A DNA stretch of 19,408 nucleotides from an uncultured Lachnospiraceae bacterium (GCA_910587905.1 CAJUOF010000320.1:1-19408); one strand, 5' to 3'. Positions 7,719 through 15,329 are shown, counted from the first letter of the stretch. Notes: a model not told the origin generated them from the letters alone. Numbers and translations are program-made.

Positions 7719-8090
7719 ATGAATATTTTTATCAGCAACGCAAACGGCGAACCGATCTATCAGCAGATCGTGACCCAGTTCAAGGCGAAGATTCTTGCCG
7801 GCGAATTGAAGGAGGGGGACGCCCTGCCTTCCATGCGGCTTTTGGCGAAGGAGCTTCGGATCAGCGTGATCACCACCAAGCGGGCCTATGAGGAGCTGGA
7901 GCGGGAAGGGTTCATTGTTTCCTATACCGGAAAGGGAAGCTTTGTGGCCGCCCCCAATCGGGAGTTTTTGAGGGAGCAGAAGCTCAAAGAGACGGAAGGA
8001 TATCTGGAAAGGGCCGTGGCCGCGGCCAGGACCGGGGGGCTTTCCACCGGGGAGCTTCTGGAGATGCTGCGGCTCCTTCTGGAGGAGTAG
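7719..8090 (+). CDS. GntR family transcriptional regulator, YtrA type
   Basis: A 123-residue protein. Residues about 9-75 are a GntR winged helix (GEPIYQQIVTQFKAKILAG, then LPSMRLLAKELRISVITTKRAYEELE and the wing GFIVSYTGKGSFV). The short remaining tail, about 45 residues of charged helix, is typical of the YtrA subfamily, which has no large ligand domain. Start MNIFIS follows GGGAG at eight bases; an ATG at 7704 is in frame but less well placed. The gene leads an operon with an ABC ATPase and a membrane protein. By analogy with ytrA it probably represses this operon until a cell-envelope stress or antimicrobial signal appears. The inducer is unknown. Confidence 0.9.
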   Translation: MNIFISNANGEPIYQQIVTQFKAKILAGELKEGDALPSMRLLAKELRISVITTKRAYEELEREGFIVSYTGKGSFVAAPNREFLREQKLKETEGYLERAVAAARTGGLSTGELLEMLRLLLEE

Positions 8091-8135
8091 TCGCGTCTTA
8101 AAGAATTTGTGGAACAGAGAAACGAGGAGAATGTC

Positions 8136-8981
8136 ATGCAGGACGCATTGAAATTAAGAGGAGTATCGAAACGGTATCAGGGTTTTTCGCTGGAGGACGT
8201 GAGTCTCACGCTTCCCTCCGGCTGCATCATGGGTTTTATCGGGGAGAACGGCGCGGGCAAGACGACCACCATCAAGCTGATCCTGGACATGATCAGACGG
8301 GACGGAGGAAGCATCGAGGTGTTCGGGAAGGACTGCCGGACCATGAGGCGGAGCGCCTGGGAGAACATCGGCGTGGTTTTGGACAGTTGCGGCTTTTCCG
8401 AGGAACTGACGGCCGTCCATGTGAGCCGGATCATGTCGGGCATCTACAAAAGCTGGGATCAGCAGGAATTCGAACGGCTGCTTGTCAATTACCACGTGGA
8501 CCGGAACAAACGGGTGAAGGAGTATTCCAGGGGAATGAAGATGAAGCTCTCCCTGGCGGTGGCCATGGCCCACGACACGAGGCTCCTGATCCTGGACGAG
8601 GCCACCAGCGGCCTGGACCCGGTGGCCAGGGAGGAGCTCCTGGACAGCTTCCAGGATTTCATCCAGGACGAGAGACGGAGCATCTTCATTTCTTCGCATA
8701 TTATCAGCGATCTGGAGAAGATTAGCGATTACATTACCTTCATTCACAAGGGGAGACTCCTGTTCTCGGAGGAAAAGGACGTACTCCTGGAAACCCACGG
8801 GTTGTTCCACGGGACGCGGGAGGGCCTTGCGGAGCTTCCGGAGGGAGCGGTGGCCGGCGTCCGGGAGAGCGCCTTTGGCGTGGAAGCGCTTGTGCGCCGG
8901 GACCTGGCGCCGGGAGGCCTGCCCCTTGACAAGGTGGGATTGGAAGATATCATGTTGTTTTACAGCAGGGAGGGAAAGTAA
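8136..8981 (+). CDS. ABC transporter ATP-binding protein (YtrB/CcmA-like)
   Basis: A 281-residue ABC ATPase with Walker A GENGAGKT, signature YSRGMKMKLSLAVAM, Walker B LLILDEATSGLDP and switch histidine in IFISSHIISDLEKI. After residue about 215 comes a variable C-terminal region of the exporter or antibiotic-resistance type. The ATG at 8136 is preceded by GAGGAG; an upstream in-frame GTG at 8109 is not. It lies 45 bases after the GntR gene, and its stop codon directly abuts the start codon of the membrane gene, so the two are coupled. It likely drives an exporter or a sensing module together with the next gene. The substrate cannot be told. Confidence 0.92.
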   Translation: MQDALKLRGVSKRYQGFSLEDVSLTLPSGCIMGFIGENGAGKTTTIKLILDMIRRDGGSIEVFGKDCRTMRRSAWENIGVVLDSCGFSEELTAVHVSRIMSGIYKSWDQQEFERLLVNYHVDRNKRVKEYSRGMKMKLSLAVAMAHDTRLLILDEATSGLDPVAREELLDSFQDFIQDERRSIFISSHIISDLEKISDYITFIHKGRLLFSEEKDVLLETHGLFHGTREGLAELPEGAVAGVRESAFGVEALVRRDLAPGGLPLDKVGLEDIMLFYSREGK

Positions 8982-9605
8982 ATGAGCGGACTGATCAAAA
9001 ATGAATTTTTTACCATGCGGCGGGTGATCCTCCTGTATGCGGGCGTGCTGCTGGTCTATCAGCTTCTGGGCGTGTTCGGCACGCAGATGGCGGGAGTCCA
9101 GATATTTTCGGTGTTTTTCTGCACCATGCTGGTGATCAGCTCTTTCTCCTACGGGGAAAAGAGCGGCTGGAACGTTTACGTGAACGTGCTTCCCGTGAGC
9201 CGGGGGCAGATCGTCCTTTGCAAATATCTGTTTGCCATGATCTGCATGGCCGTGGCCGCCGCCTTCGGGCTTCTGGTCCAGTGCGTCCTGAACGGAAGGA
9301 ACGGGATTCCGGTTTTCCAGGATGCCTGGGTGACGGGGGCGGCGGTCATTGTCGCCGGCCTGTTTCTCTCCGTCGTGCTGCCGGTGCTCTTCAAGGTGGG
9401 GGCGGAAAAGAGCCGGGTGATCCTGGTCCTGCTCTTTTTGATTCCCTTTGCGGTGGTCCTCATCATGGAAAAGACCGGGGTGAGGATCAGTCTTTCGCCG
9501 GAACGGCTCCTGTCCCTGCTTCCGGCGGCGGGCCTTGGGACGTCGGCCGTCGTGCTGCTTTCCTGCGTGGTCTCCATGGGGATTTATGGGAGGAAGGAGT
9601 TTTAA
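8982..9605 (+). CDS. ABC-2 type membrane protein partner of the GntR-regulated ATPase
   Basis: A 207-residue protein with about five or six membrane helices (for instance around residues 15-33, 37-53, 83-100, 117-137, 145-161 and 177-200). The start MSGLIKNEFFTMRR and the segment SYGEKSGWNVYVNVLPVSRGQIVLCKYL are typical of small ABC-2 permeases paired with YtrA-type regulators. AGGGAGGG precedes the ATG, which follows the ATPase stop without a gap. It should dimerise and bind the ATPase at the membrane. No clear terminator follows, and 114 bases separate it from nth. Confidence 0.88.
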   Translation: MSGLIKNEFFTMRRVILLYAGVLLVYQLLGVFGTQMAGVQIFSVFFCTMLVISSFSYGEKSGWNVYVNVLPVSRGQIVLCKYLFAMICMAVAAAFGLLVQCVLNGRNGIPVFQDAWVTGAAVIVAGLFLSVVLPVLFKVGAEKSRVILVLLFLIPFAVVLIMEKTGVRISLSPERLLSLLPAAGLGTSAVVLLSCVVSMGIYGRKEF

Positions 9606-9645
9606 CGTTTTCCGCGTTTCGATTATCGTTATTTTCAAAAGTGGA

Positions 9646-9673
9646 TTGCAAAAACGGGACGCTGTGGTAGAAT
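9646..9673 (+). promoter_or_regulatory. Promoter of nth (extended -10 type)
   Basis: TTGCAA (9646-9651), a 16-base spacer and TAGAAT (9668-9673), with TGG just before the -10 box making an extended -10. The leader is about 40 nt. Confidence 0.55.
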
Positions 9674-9718
9674 GGAGGGGATTAGGAGCGGGCGGGACCG
9701 GCGGGAAAGGAGCGGGAG

Positions 9719-10354
9719 ATGACAAAAGAAGAGCTTGCGGGAATCGTGATCGAGCGTTTGAAGGAGGAGTATCCGGATGCGGACTGCACTCTGGATTACG
9801 ACCAGGCGTGGAAGCTTTTGGTGAGCGTGCGGCTGGCGGCCCAGTGTACGGACGCCAGGGTCAACGTGGTGGTGGAGGACCTGTACGCGAAGTATCCGGA
9901 CGTGGACGCGCTGGCGGCGGCGGACGTGGAGGACATCGAAGCCATCGTGCGGCCCTGCGGCCTGGGAAAGAGCAAGGCCAGGGACATAAGCGCCTGTATG
10001 AAGATTTTGAGGGAGCGGTACGGCGGGCAGGTGCCGGATGATTTTAAGGCGCTTCTGGCGCTCCCGGGGGTGGGACGAAAGAGCGCGAACCTGATCATGG
10101 GGGACGTGTTCGGGAAGCCGGCCATCGTGACGGACACCCACTGCATCCGTCTGGCGAACCGGATCGGGCTGGTGGACGGGGTGAAAGATCCGAAAAGGGT
10201 GGAGATGGCCCTCTGGGAGATCATCCCGCCGGAGGAGGGGAACAGTCTCTGCCATCGGTTTGTCTATCACGGGCGGGAAGTGTGCACGGCCAGGACGGCG
10301 CCCTTTTGCGGGCGGTGCTGTCTGGCGGACGTGTGTGCGAAGAAGGGGATTTGA
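9719..10354 (+). CDS. nth: Endonuclease III
   Basis: A 211-residue DNA glycosylase/AP lyase for oxidised pyrimidines in base excision repair. The helix-hairpin-helix LPGVGRKSANLI carries the catalytic lysine K121, and the catalytic aspartate is D139 in VTDTHCIRLANRIG. The C-terminal iron-sulfur cysteines are C189, C197, C200 and C206, spaced x7-x2-x5. The usual Nth spacing is x6-x2-x5, so there is one extra residue in the first interval (an additional cysteine, C201, is also present). Length is normal for the family. ATG 9719 has a purine-rich ribosome site. It appears to be its own transcription unit from the promoter at 9646. Confidence 0.94.
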   Translation: MTKEELAGIVIERLKEEYPDADCTLDYDQAWKLLVSVRLAAQCTDARVNVVVEDLYAKYPDVDALAAADVEDIEAIVRPCGLGKSKARDISACMKILRERYGGQVPDDFKALLALPGVGRKSANLIMGDVFGKPAIVTDTHCIRLANRIGLVDGVKDPKRVEMALWEIIPPEEGNSLCHRFVYHGREVCTARTAPFCGRCCLADVCAKKGI

Positions 10355-10439
10355 TGCCGGAAACCTGGGGGACGTTCTGTCATAGAAGGGGAATACAGAA
10401 AATAAGATTGTAAAAAGAAGAAAACCGGAGGCGGTCAGA

Positions 10440-10742
10440 ATGGCTGGGACAACGGTGAATGTGAGCATCCGCATGGATGCGGAGATCAAGACGGAAGCGG
10501 AGGATCTGTTTTCTGAGTTGGGACTCAGCTTTGGTGCGGCGGTCAATGTGTTTGTCCGACAGGCAGTGCGCCGAGGCGGGATTCCCTTCAAAGTGACGTT
10601 GGGAAAAGACCGGGGAAGAGAACTGACGGCAGTGGAGACGAAACCGTCAGGGGAAAATTCAAAACAGAGCTTTGAGGAACCATCCAAACAGCGGGAATAC
10701 TCCAATCTGGAGGAATTTTTTGCGAAGTTGGATGCGGGATGA
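10440..10742 (+). CDS. RelB/DinJ family antitoxin without adjacent toxin
   Basis: A 100-residue protein. The N-terminal half is the family's ribbon-helix-helix: NVSIRMDAEIKTEAEDLFSE, then LGLSFGAAVNVFVRQAVRR and GGIPFKV. This part binds DNA as a dimer and represses its own operon. The C-terminal half (about 57-100) is charged and polar, as expected of a toxin-wrapping tail, and ends in NLEEFFAKLDAG. GGAGG precedes the ATG at eight or nine bases. Upstream, TTCTGT (10375-10380) and ACAGAA (10395-10400) form a loose inverted repeat that might be its operator. No YafQ/RelE-type toxin frame follows; only 74 non-coding bases with a hairpin do. It may be a solitary regulator or a relic of a toxin-antitoxin pair. 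Confidence 0.88.
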   Translation: MAGTTVNVSIRMDAEIKTEAEDLFSELGLSFGAAVNVFVRQAVRRGGIPFKVTLGKDRGRELTAVETKPSGENSKQSFEEPSKQREYSNLEEFFAKLDAG

Positions 10743-10771
10743 AAGGGGAATGACGGGAGACGGATGAGGAC

Positions 10772-10818
10772 GTCCGCCCCGAGACCGCTTGGGAACATGG
10801 GGCGGTCTGGGGGCGGAT
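10772..10818 (+). other. Strong GC-rich hairpin between dinJ-like gene and MFS gene
   Basis: Arms 10772-10788 and 10802-10818 pair at 16 of 17 positions, and the stem extends outward by C10771-G10819 and A10770-T10820. Only three T follow, so as a terminator it would be weak. The right arm includes the first two bases of the ATG at 10817, the only early start of the MFS frame, so the structure would bury that start codon. Confidence 0.7.
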
Positions 10819-12184
10819 GTTTCATGGTGAAGTTCCAGAGGTTACGGAAAATGAGACGATCCGGAGTGATCGCAGGAGAGGGCGCCGGCCAGAATGGCAG
10901 ATGTATGACAACATTATTCCGCTGATTCTGCAAAATACCTTTCATTTGAAGGAGGGGGCCATCGGTGTGATTATGGCGGCCGACAATGTACTGGCGGTGT
11001 TTCTGCTTCCGGTGATCGGCGCCTTTTCCGACCGGGTGGATACCAGGCTTGGAAAGCGGATGCCCTTTATCGTGGGTGGGACGGCGGCAGCCGTGGTTTC
11101 CATGATGCTCCTGCCGGTTTCGGACAGGCTCATGAGTCTGCCGATGTTTATCATCGCCCTAGGAGTGACTTTGTTTGCCATGGGAATGTACCGTTCCCCG
11201 GCGGTGGCGCTGATGCCGGACCTGACGCCGAAGCCCCTTCGGAGTAAGGCCAATGCGGTGATCAACCTGATGGGGGCCGTGGGCGGCGTGTATTCTCTCA
11301 TCCTCATCAAGCTGTTGGTGGGAAAGGGGGCGAGGCCCAGTTATCTGTGGGTGTTTGCCGGAGTTGCGGGCCTGATGGTCCTTTCGGTGATTCTCCTTTT
11401 GCTCACGATCAATGAGAAGAGACTGGCGAAGAAGCTGGCGGAGGAATACCCGGAATCTGCGGGAGTTGGCGGCATGTCGAAAACGGATGCTTTGGGGGGC
11501 CCTTCTGTCAGGACGGCTGGAGCCGCCGAAAAAGCGGACGTGGCTGCCCACGGAGTTTCCGGCGTTTCGACGGACCGGGGCGTGAAGCGGAGTCTGGCAT
11601 TTATCCTGGTATCCATTTTCCTCTGGTTCACGGCATACAATGCGGTGACGACGGCCTTCTCCCGCTATGCAGTGACCGTGTGGGGACTGGAGGGCGGCGG
11701 CTATGCGGATTGCCTGATGGTGGCCACGGTCGCGGCGATCGTAAGCTATATTCCCATCGGCATGGTTTCCTCAAGGATTGGCCGGAAGAAGACGATCCTC
11801 GGCGGGGTGGCCCTGATGACAGGATGTTATCTCATGGCGGCGCTGCTTCCGAATTACCATCCGGTGATCCGGGCGGGGTTTGCTCTGATCGGCGTGGGCT
11901 GGGCGGCGATCAATGTCAATTCGCTTCCCATGGTGGTGGAGATGAGCAGGGACGGCGATGTGGGGAAATATACGGGCCTTTATTATACGTTTTCCATGAC
12001 GGCGCAGATCGCGACGCCGATCCTCTCCGGACTTCTGCTCCAGTATGTTTCTTACCGGGCCCTGTTTCCTTATGCGGTGGTGTTCAGCGGGGCGGCCTTC
12101 GTGACCATGCTTTTCGTGAAGCACGGGGACAATAAGCCTGTGTCGAAAAAGTCGCTGATCGAGCATTTTGACGTGGAGGATTAG
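10817..12184 (+). CDS. MFS transporter (SLC45/sugar-type), N-terminus abnormal
   Basis: The open frame gives 455 residues. From residue about 27 onward it is a convincing MFS protein: WQMYDNIIPLILQNTF, the loop motif DRVDTRLGKRMPFIVGG, RSPAVALMPDLTPKPLRSKA, a low-complexity cytoplasmic linker (about 210-255) between the two halves, and the second-half loop SSRIGRKKTILGG. Related proteins usually carry about 20 hydrophobic residues of helix 1 before WQMYDN. Here the first 26 residues are charged (RSDRRRGRRPE) and cannot be a membrane helix. No ribosome site fits ATG 10817, which lies in a hairpin arm. The 5' end is either damaged (deletion or frameshift) or mis-assembled, or the true start is not where the frame suggests. 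The substrate is unknown; sugars or sugar derivatives are plausible. Confidence 0.75.
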   Translation: MFHGEVPEVTENETIRSDRRRGRRPEWQMYDNIIPLILQNTFHLKEGAIGVIMAADNVLAVFLLPVIGAFSDRVDTRLGKRMPFIVGGTAAAVVSMMLLPVSDRLMSLPMFIIALGVTLFAMGMYRSPAVALMPDLTPKPLRSKANAVINLMGAVGGVYSLILIKLLVGKGARPSYLWVFAGVAGLMVLSVILLLLTINEKRLAKKLAEEYPESAGVGGMSKTDALGGPSVRTAGAAEKADVAAHGVSGVSTDRGVKRSLAFILVSIFLWFTAYNAVTTAFSRYAVTVWGLEGGGYADCLMVATVAAIVSYIPIGMVSSRIGRKKTILGGVALMTGCYLMAALLPNYHPVIRAGFALIGVGWAAINVNSLPMVVEMSRDGDVGKYTGLYYTFSMTAQIATPILSGLLLQYVSYRALFPYAVVFSGAAFVTMLFVKHGDNKPVSKKSLIEHFDVED

Positions 12185-12243
12185 TGCGGCCCAGGTTTGG
12201 ATGGGTTAAGGATAGATGATTTATTTTTGGAGGGATGGCTGTT

Positions 12244-13062
12244 ATGACAGGGTGGAGCATGGTGCTTTTGTTGGCCGTACTGGTCTGTCTCTATTTTTTG
12301 ATGATTATGCCTCATGTGATCGGGAAGCCGGACGTCTCCCCTTTTTTGGGTGTTTATTATGCCCACAGGGGACTTCACGACATTTCTGCAGGCGTGCCGG
12401 AAAATTCGCTTCCGGCTTTTTCTCGGGCGGCGGACGAGGGGTACGGGATCGAGATGGATGTGCAGCTCACGAAGGACGGACAGGTGGTTGTTTTTCACGA
12501 CAATACTTTGAAGCGGGTCTGCGGCCTGGATGCGCCGGTCAATTCCATAACATATGAAGGGCTTCAGGGGCTTTCCCTGCTTGGCACGAAGGAACGGATC
12601 CCGCTGCTTTCGGAGGTCCTTCAGGCGGTGGACGGGCGGGTCCCCCTGATCGTGGAGATCAAGATGGTAGATTCAAGGACCAGGGTTTGCGAGCTGGCAG
12701 ACAGGATTTTGCAGGACTATTCAGGGCGGTATTGCGTGGAATCCTTTCATCCGCTGGCCGTTTACTGGTATAAAAGGCATCGCCCGGAGATTGTTCGGGG
12801 ACAGCTCTCGGCGGATTTTGTGAAGGAGGACGAGCGGGAGACCTTTCCCATGTGGATCGTCCATCATCTTCTGACGAATTTTGTCACAAGGCCGGATTTT
12901 GTTTCCTATTCCCATAAGGGTGCGGGCGTGTGGGCCAGAAGGATCTGCCGCAGGCTCTACCGGAACCTGTCCGTGGCCTGGACGATCCGCTCGGAGGCGG
13001 AACTTCAGGCGGCGAGGGATCAGTTTGACCTGTTTATCTTTGAAGGGTTTCGGCCGAGGTGA
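12244..13062 (+). CDS. Membrane-anchored glycerophosphodiester phosphodiesterase
   Basis: A 272-residue protein. One membrane helix (about 5-24) is followed by a GDPD TIM-barrel domain. The family residues are visible: H41-R42 (YAHRGLH), E53-N54 (PENSLPAF), E70 and D72 (GIEMDVQLTKDG) and H85 (VFHDNTL). It should hydrolyse glycerophosphodiesters to sn-glycerol 3-phosphate and an alcohol, at the membrane. ATG 12244 is preferred because GGAGG lies ten bases upstream; an ATG at 12235 touches the ribosome site and is too close. It starts 59 bases after the MFS stop and may share that transcript. No terminator is evident after it. Confidence 0.92.
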   Translation: MTGWSMVLLLAVLVCLYFLMIMPHVIGKPDVSPFLGVYYAHRGLHDISAGVPENSLPAFSRAADEGYGIEMDVQLTKDGQVVVFHDNTLKRVCGLDAPVNSITYEGLQGLSLLGTKERIPLLSEVLQAVDGRVPLIVEIKMVDSRTRVCELADRILQDYSGRYCVESFHPLAVYWYKRHRPEIVRGQLSADFVKEDERETFPMWIVHHLLTNFVTRPDFVSYSHKGAGVWARRICRRLYRNLSVAWTIRSEAELQAARDQFDLFIFEGFRPR

Positions 13063-13129
13063 GTTTGAAACAAATAGCTTACTACAACGGCCATTTTTTG
13101 CTTTCCGGGAATAAGATATCCAAACCGGC

Positions 13130-13159
13130 GCATACTGACTGTAAGGATCAGGCATTGTC
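13130..13159 (+). promoter_or_regulatory. Possible sigma-G/F type promoter of spoVAD
   Basis: GCATA (13130-13134) fits the sigma-G -35 pattern, and CATTGTC (13153-13159) matches the -10 pattern CATWHTA at five of seven positions, with an 18-base spacer. It lies about 45 bases before the ATG. spoVA genes are forespore-expressed in Bacillus subtilis, which makes the match meaningful, but it is imperfect. Confidence 0.4.
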
Positions 13160-13203
13160 TATGGGACGGCCTGGGAAAAACAGACAGAAAAGAGGATGAA
13201 TCC

Positions 13204-14229
13204 ATGTCGGGTAGCAAATTGCAACGGGGGAAGGCCAGCATTGCCTTTGAGGAGGGGCCCCAGATTATCGGACAGGCCTCAGTGGCCGGAAAAAAGGAAG
13301 GGGAAGGGCCGCTGGCGGCCTATTTTGACGTGATTGAGTCGGATCCCATGGTGGGGTGCGACAACTGGGAGGCGGCGGAGAGCGCCCTCCAAAAAGAAGC
13401 GGCGGATCTGGCCATTGAGAAGGCGGGGCTGGTGCGGACGGAGGTCCGCTATCTGTTTGCCGGGGATCTGTTAGGGCAGCTCATTGCCACATCCTTCGGC
13501 ACGGTGGATTTGGAGATTCCGGTTTTCGGGCTTTATGGGGCCTGCTCCACCATTGGGGAGGCGCTCTGCCTGGGGGCCATGACGGTAGAGGCCGGCTATG
13601 CCGAATATGTGATGGCCATGGCTTCCAGTCATTTTGCCAGTGCGGAGAAGCAGTTCCGTTTTCCTCTTGAGTACGGGAACCAGAGGCCTCTCTCCACCAC
13701 CTGGACCATCACCGGCTGCGGTTCTTTTATTCTGGGAAAGCGGGGCGGTAAGGTCCGTATCACCGGTATCACGCCGGGGAAGATCGTGGACATGGGACTG
13801 AAGGATTCCATGAACATGGGAGCCTGCATGGCCCCGGCGGCCTGCGACACCATCTGTCGGAATCTGGAGGATTTTGGGAGAAGACCGAAGGATTACGACA
13901 AGATTATCACCGGGGACCTGGGTGAGGTGGGGCAGAAGATTCTCCTGGACTTTGTGAAGAGCCGTGGATATGAGATCGCAGACCGGCACATGGACTGCGG
14001 CATTGAGATTTTTGACAAGGAGAGCCAGGACACCCACTCCGGCGGAAGCGGCTGTGGCTGTTCGGCTATCGTATTGGCGGCTTACATCCTGCCGAAGCTT
14101 GCCTCCGGGGAATGGAAGCGGGTGTTGTTCCTGCCCACGGGGGCGCTCCTCTCCAGCACCAGTTTCAACGAGGGGCAGAGCGTGCCGGGCATCGCCCACG
14201 GGGTGGTGCTGGAGCACTGCGGCGAATAA
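13204..14229 (+). CDS. spoVAD: Stage V sporulation protein AD
   Basis: A 341-residue protein of thiolase fold with SpoVAD hallmarks: PQIIGQASVAGKKEGEGPL, FDVIESDPMVGCDNWEAAES, YLFAGDLLGQLIATSFG, VFGLYGACSTIGEAL, TTWTITGCGSFILG, KIITGDLGEVG and HSGGSGCGCSA. Its length is standard. SpoVAD is part of the inner-membrane SpoVA system that moves dipicolinic acid into the forming spore and out on germination. AGAGG lies eight bases before the ATG. The usual partners spoVAC and spoVAE are absent on both sides, which is unusual: the neighbours are a GDPD gene and a convergent glycosyltransferase. It may be an extra copy or a dispersed gene. It is good evidence that the host belongs to a spore-forming lineage. 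Confidence 0.95.
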   Translation: MSGSKLQRGKASIAFEEGPQIIGQASVAGKKEGEGPLAAYFDVIESDPMVGCDNWEAAESALQKEAADLAIEKAGLVRTEVRYLFAGDLLGQLIATSFGTVDLEIPVFGLYGACSTIGEALCLGAMTVEAGYAEYVMAMASSHFASAEKQFRFPLEYGNQRPLSTTWTITGCGSFILGKRGGKVRITGITPGKIVDMGLKDSMNMGACMAPAACDTICRNLEDFGRRPKDYDKIITGDLGEVGQKILLDFVKSRGYEIADRHMDCGIEIFDKESQDTHSGGSGCGCSAIVLAAYILPKLASGEWKRVLFLPTGALLSSTSFNEGQSVPGIAHGVVLEHCGE

Positions 14230-14296
14230 GTGGAAAATCAAATAAAAAATTCTTGGAAAAATTAAGTGAAGGGCAGCAGGAGAAGCTGACCATGAG

Positions 14297-14329
14297 GGCG
14301 CTCAGTCAATCCCCATCCGACTGAGCGCC
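14297..14329. terminator. Perfect hairpin between convergent spoVAD and glycosyltransferase genes
   Basis: Arms 14297-14307 (GGCGCTCAGTC) and 14319-14329 are exact complements of 11 bases around an 11-base loop. The hairpin includes the stop codon of the minus-strand glycosyltransferase gene. There is no T run directly after it on either strand, so termination efficiency is uncertain, but its place between converging genes fits a two-way terminator. The 67 bases before it, after spoVAD, are AT-rich and otherwise plain. Confidence 0.6.
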
Positions 14330-15294
14330 TGATCTGTCATCAGGGCGTATTCATGCCAGAGGTAGTAGTATTCCGCCTGGCCGAATTTCAGCTCCTTCAA
14401 AGAACGGGAAGCGGGACTTGCCAAAAATCGTTTGGCAGGGAACGGATAGGAGACGGTCCAGGGCTTGGGTGCGCCTGCGAAATGGACAATGGCCGGATCA
14501 TAGTCCGGTTTTTTCTGCATCCGATCGAAATACCACAGGCAAAAGTTGTAAGGCATGTGCCAGATATCCGGGACCCGGTCAAAATCATAGTACCGGACAT
14601 TTCCCACGAAGGCGGCGGAAAAAAGCCCCTGATCTCCCCAATAGGCCTTCTTTTCTCCATTTCCTCCGACAATTCGGTTGACCTCCTCGGCGAGCACGCA
14701 AAAATCATCCAGTGTCAGACGGTTTTGCCGCAGCTTTTCCAGATTGATCATGTAAGAGCCGGAATTAAAGATGCCTCGGAGAATATAGGGAAGGTAATTT
14801 TCCCAGTCGCCCAGGTCGTCCGCCTGATAGGGGGCCAGACGATTCGCTTCCAGCTTATAGGAGATGCCGGTCACGATCAGCGCATTGTCCTGAAAATCAT
14901 AGTGATAGTAGGGAGAAATGTCCCCGACAACCATGGCGTCCCCTGCGTCCAGATACAGGATGCGGGGAATGGTTTCCGGCAGTAGCAGGTGCGCACAGGC
15001 GGAATAATAAGCTTCCTTGGCCCAGCCGCCGTATTTTGCCAAAAGGAGGAAGGGCTCTGGGTCGGGGACGAGAACGGGATGAAACGTGAGGTTGGGGAAG
15101 GATTCACAGAGGGCGTGAAGCGTTTCCAGATGTTTTGCAGAGATATCGCTGTATAAAAGATAGAAATCAATCTGTGCGGCGGACAGGCTGCGGGAGATGG
15201 TCATAAGGTTCACTGCCAGATAGGGGGCCAGATTGTCGTCACAGGAAGTCAGGATATGATACCTGGGGGAGGTATTTGAAAAAACAGTATTCAT
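14302..15294 (-). CDS. Family GT8 glycosyltransferase
   Basis: A 330-residue cytoplasmic enzyme, expected to move a sugar from a nucleotide-sugar with retention of configuration. GT8 marks are YHILTSCDDNLAPYLAV at the N-terminus, ARGD-like metal region YLDAGDAMVVGDI, NSGSYMINLEKLR, WGDQGLFSAAF and IVHFAGAPKPW with the last metal-binding histidine. The metal motif reads D-A-G-D where many GT8 enzymes have D-x-D. The start at 15294 is chosen because GAGAGG precedes it; an ATG at 15339 has none. The gene is divergent from the Ser/Thr kinase gene and could share its control region. Possible targets include cell-surface glycans or the Ig-like surface protein, but nothing here shows which. Confidence 0.87.
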   Translation of the reverse strand: MNTVFSNTSPRYHILTSCDDNLAPYLAVNLMTISRSLSAAQIDFYLLYSDISAKHLETLHALCESFPNLTFHPVLVPDPEPFLLLAKYGGWAKEAYYSACAHLLLPETIPRILYLDAGDAMVVGDISPYYHYDFQDNALIVTGISYKLEANRLAPYQADDLGDWENYLPYILRGIFNSGSYMINLEKLRQNRLTLDDFCVLAEEVNRIVGGNGEKKAYWGDQGLFSAAFVGNVRYYDFDRVPDIWHMPYNFCLWYFDRMQKKPDYDPAIVHFAGAPKPWTVSYPFPAKRFLASPASRSLKELKFGQAEYYYLWHEYALMTDQALSRMGID

Positions 15295-15329
15295 GAAAAA
15301 GGACCTCTCAAATATAAGATATTTTTGAC

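Noticed and set aside
8154..9725. A 523-codon minus-strand frame opposite the GntR-linked ABC genes
   Set aside because: Its composition (His, Arg, Pro-rich) is what G/C-ending codons give on the opposite strand, and both plus-strand genes have clear motifs.
9635..10945. A 436-codon minus-strand frame opposite nth and the antitoxin gene
   Set aside because: It is a low-complexity shadow that crosses promoters and two well-supported genes.
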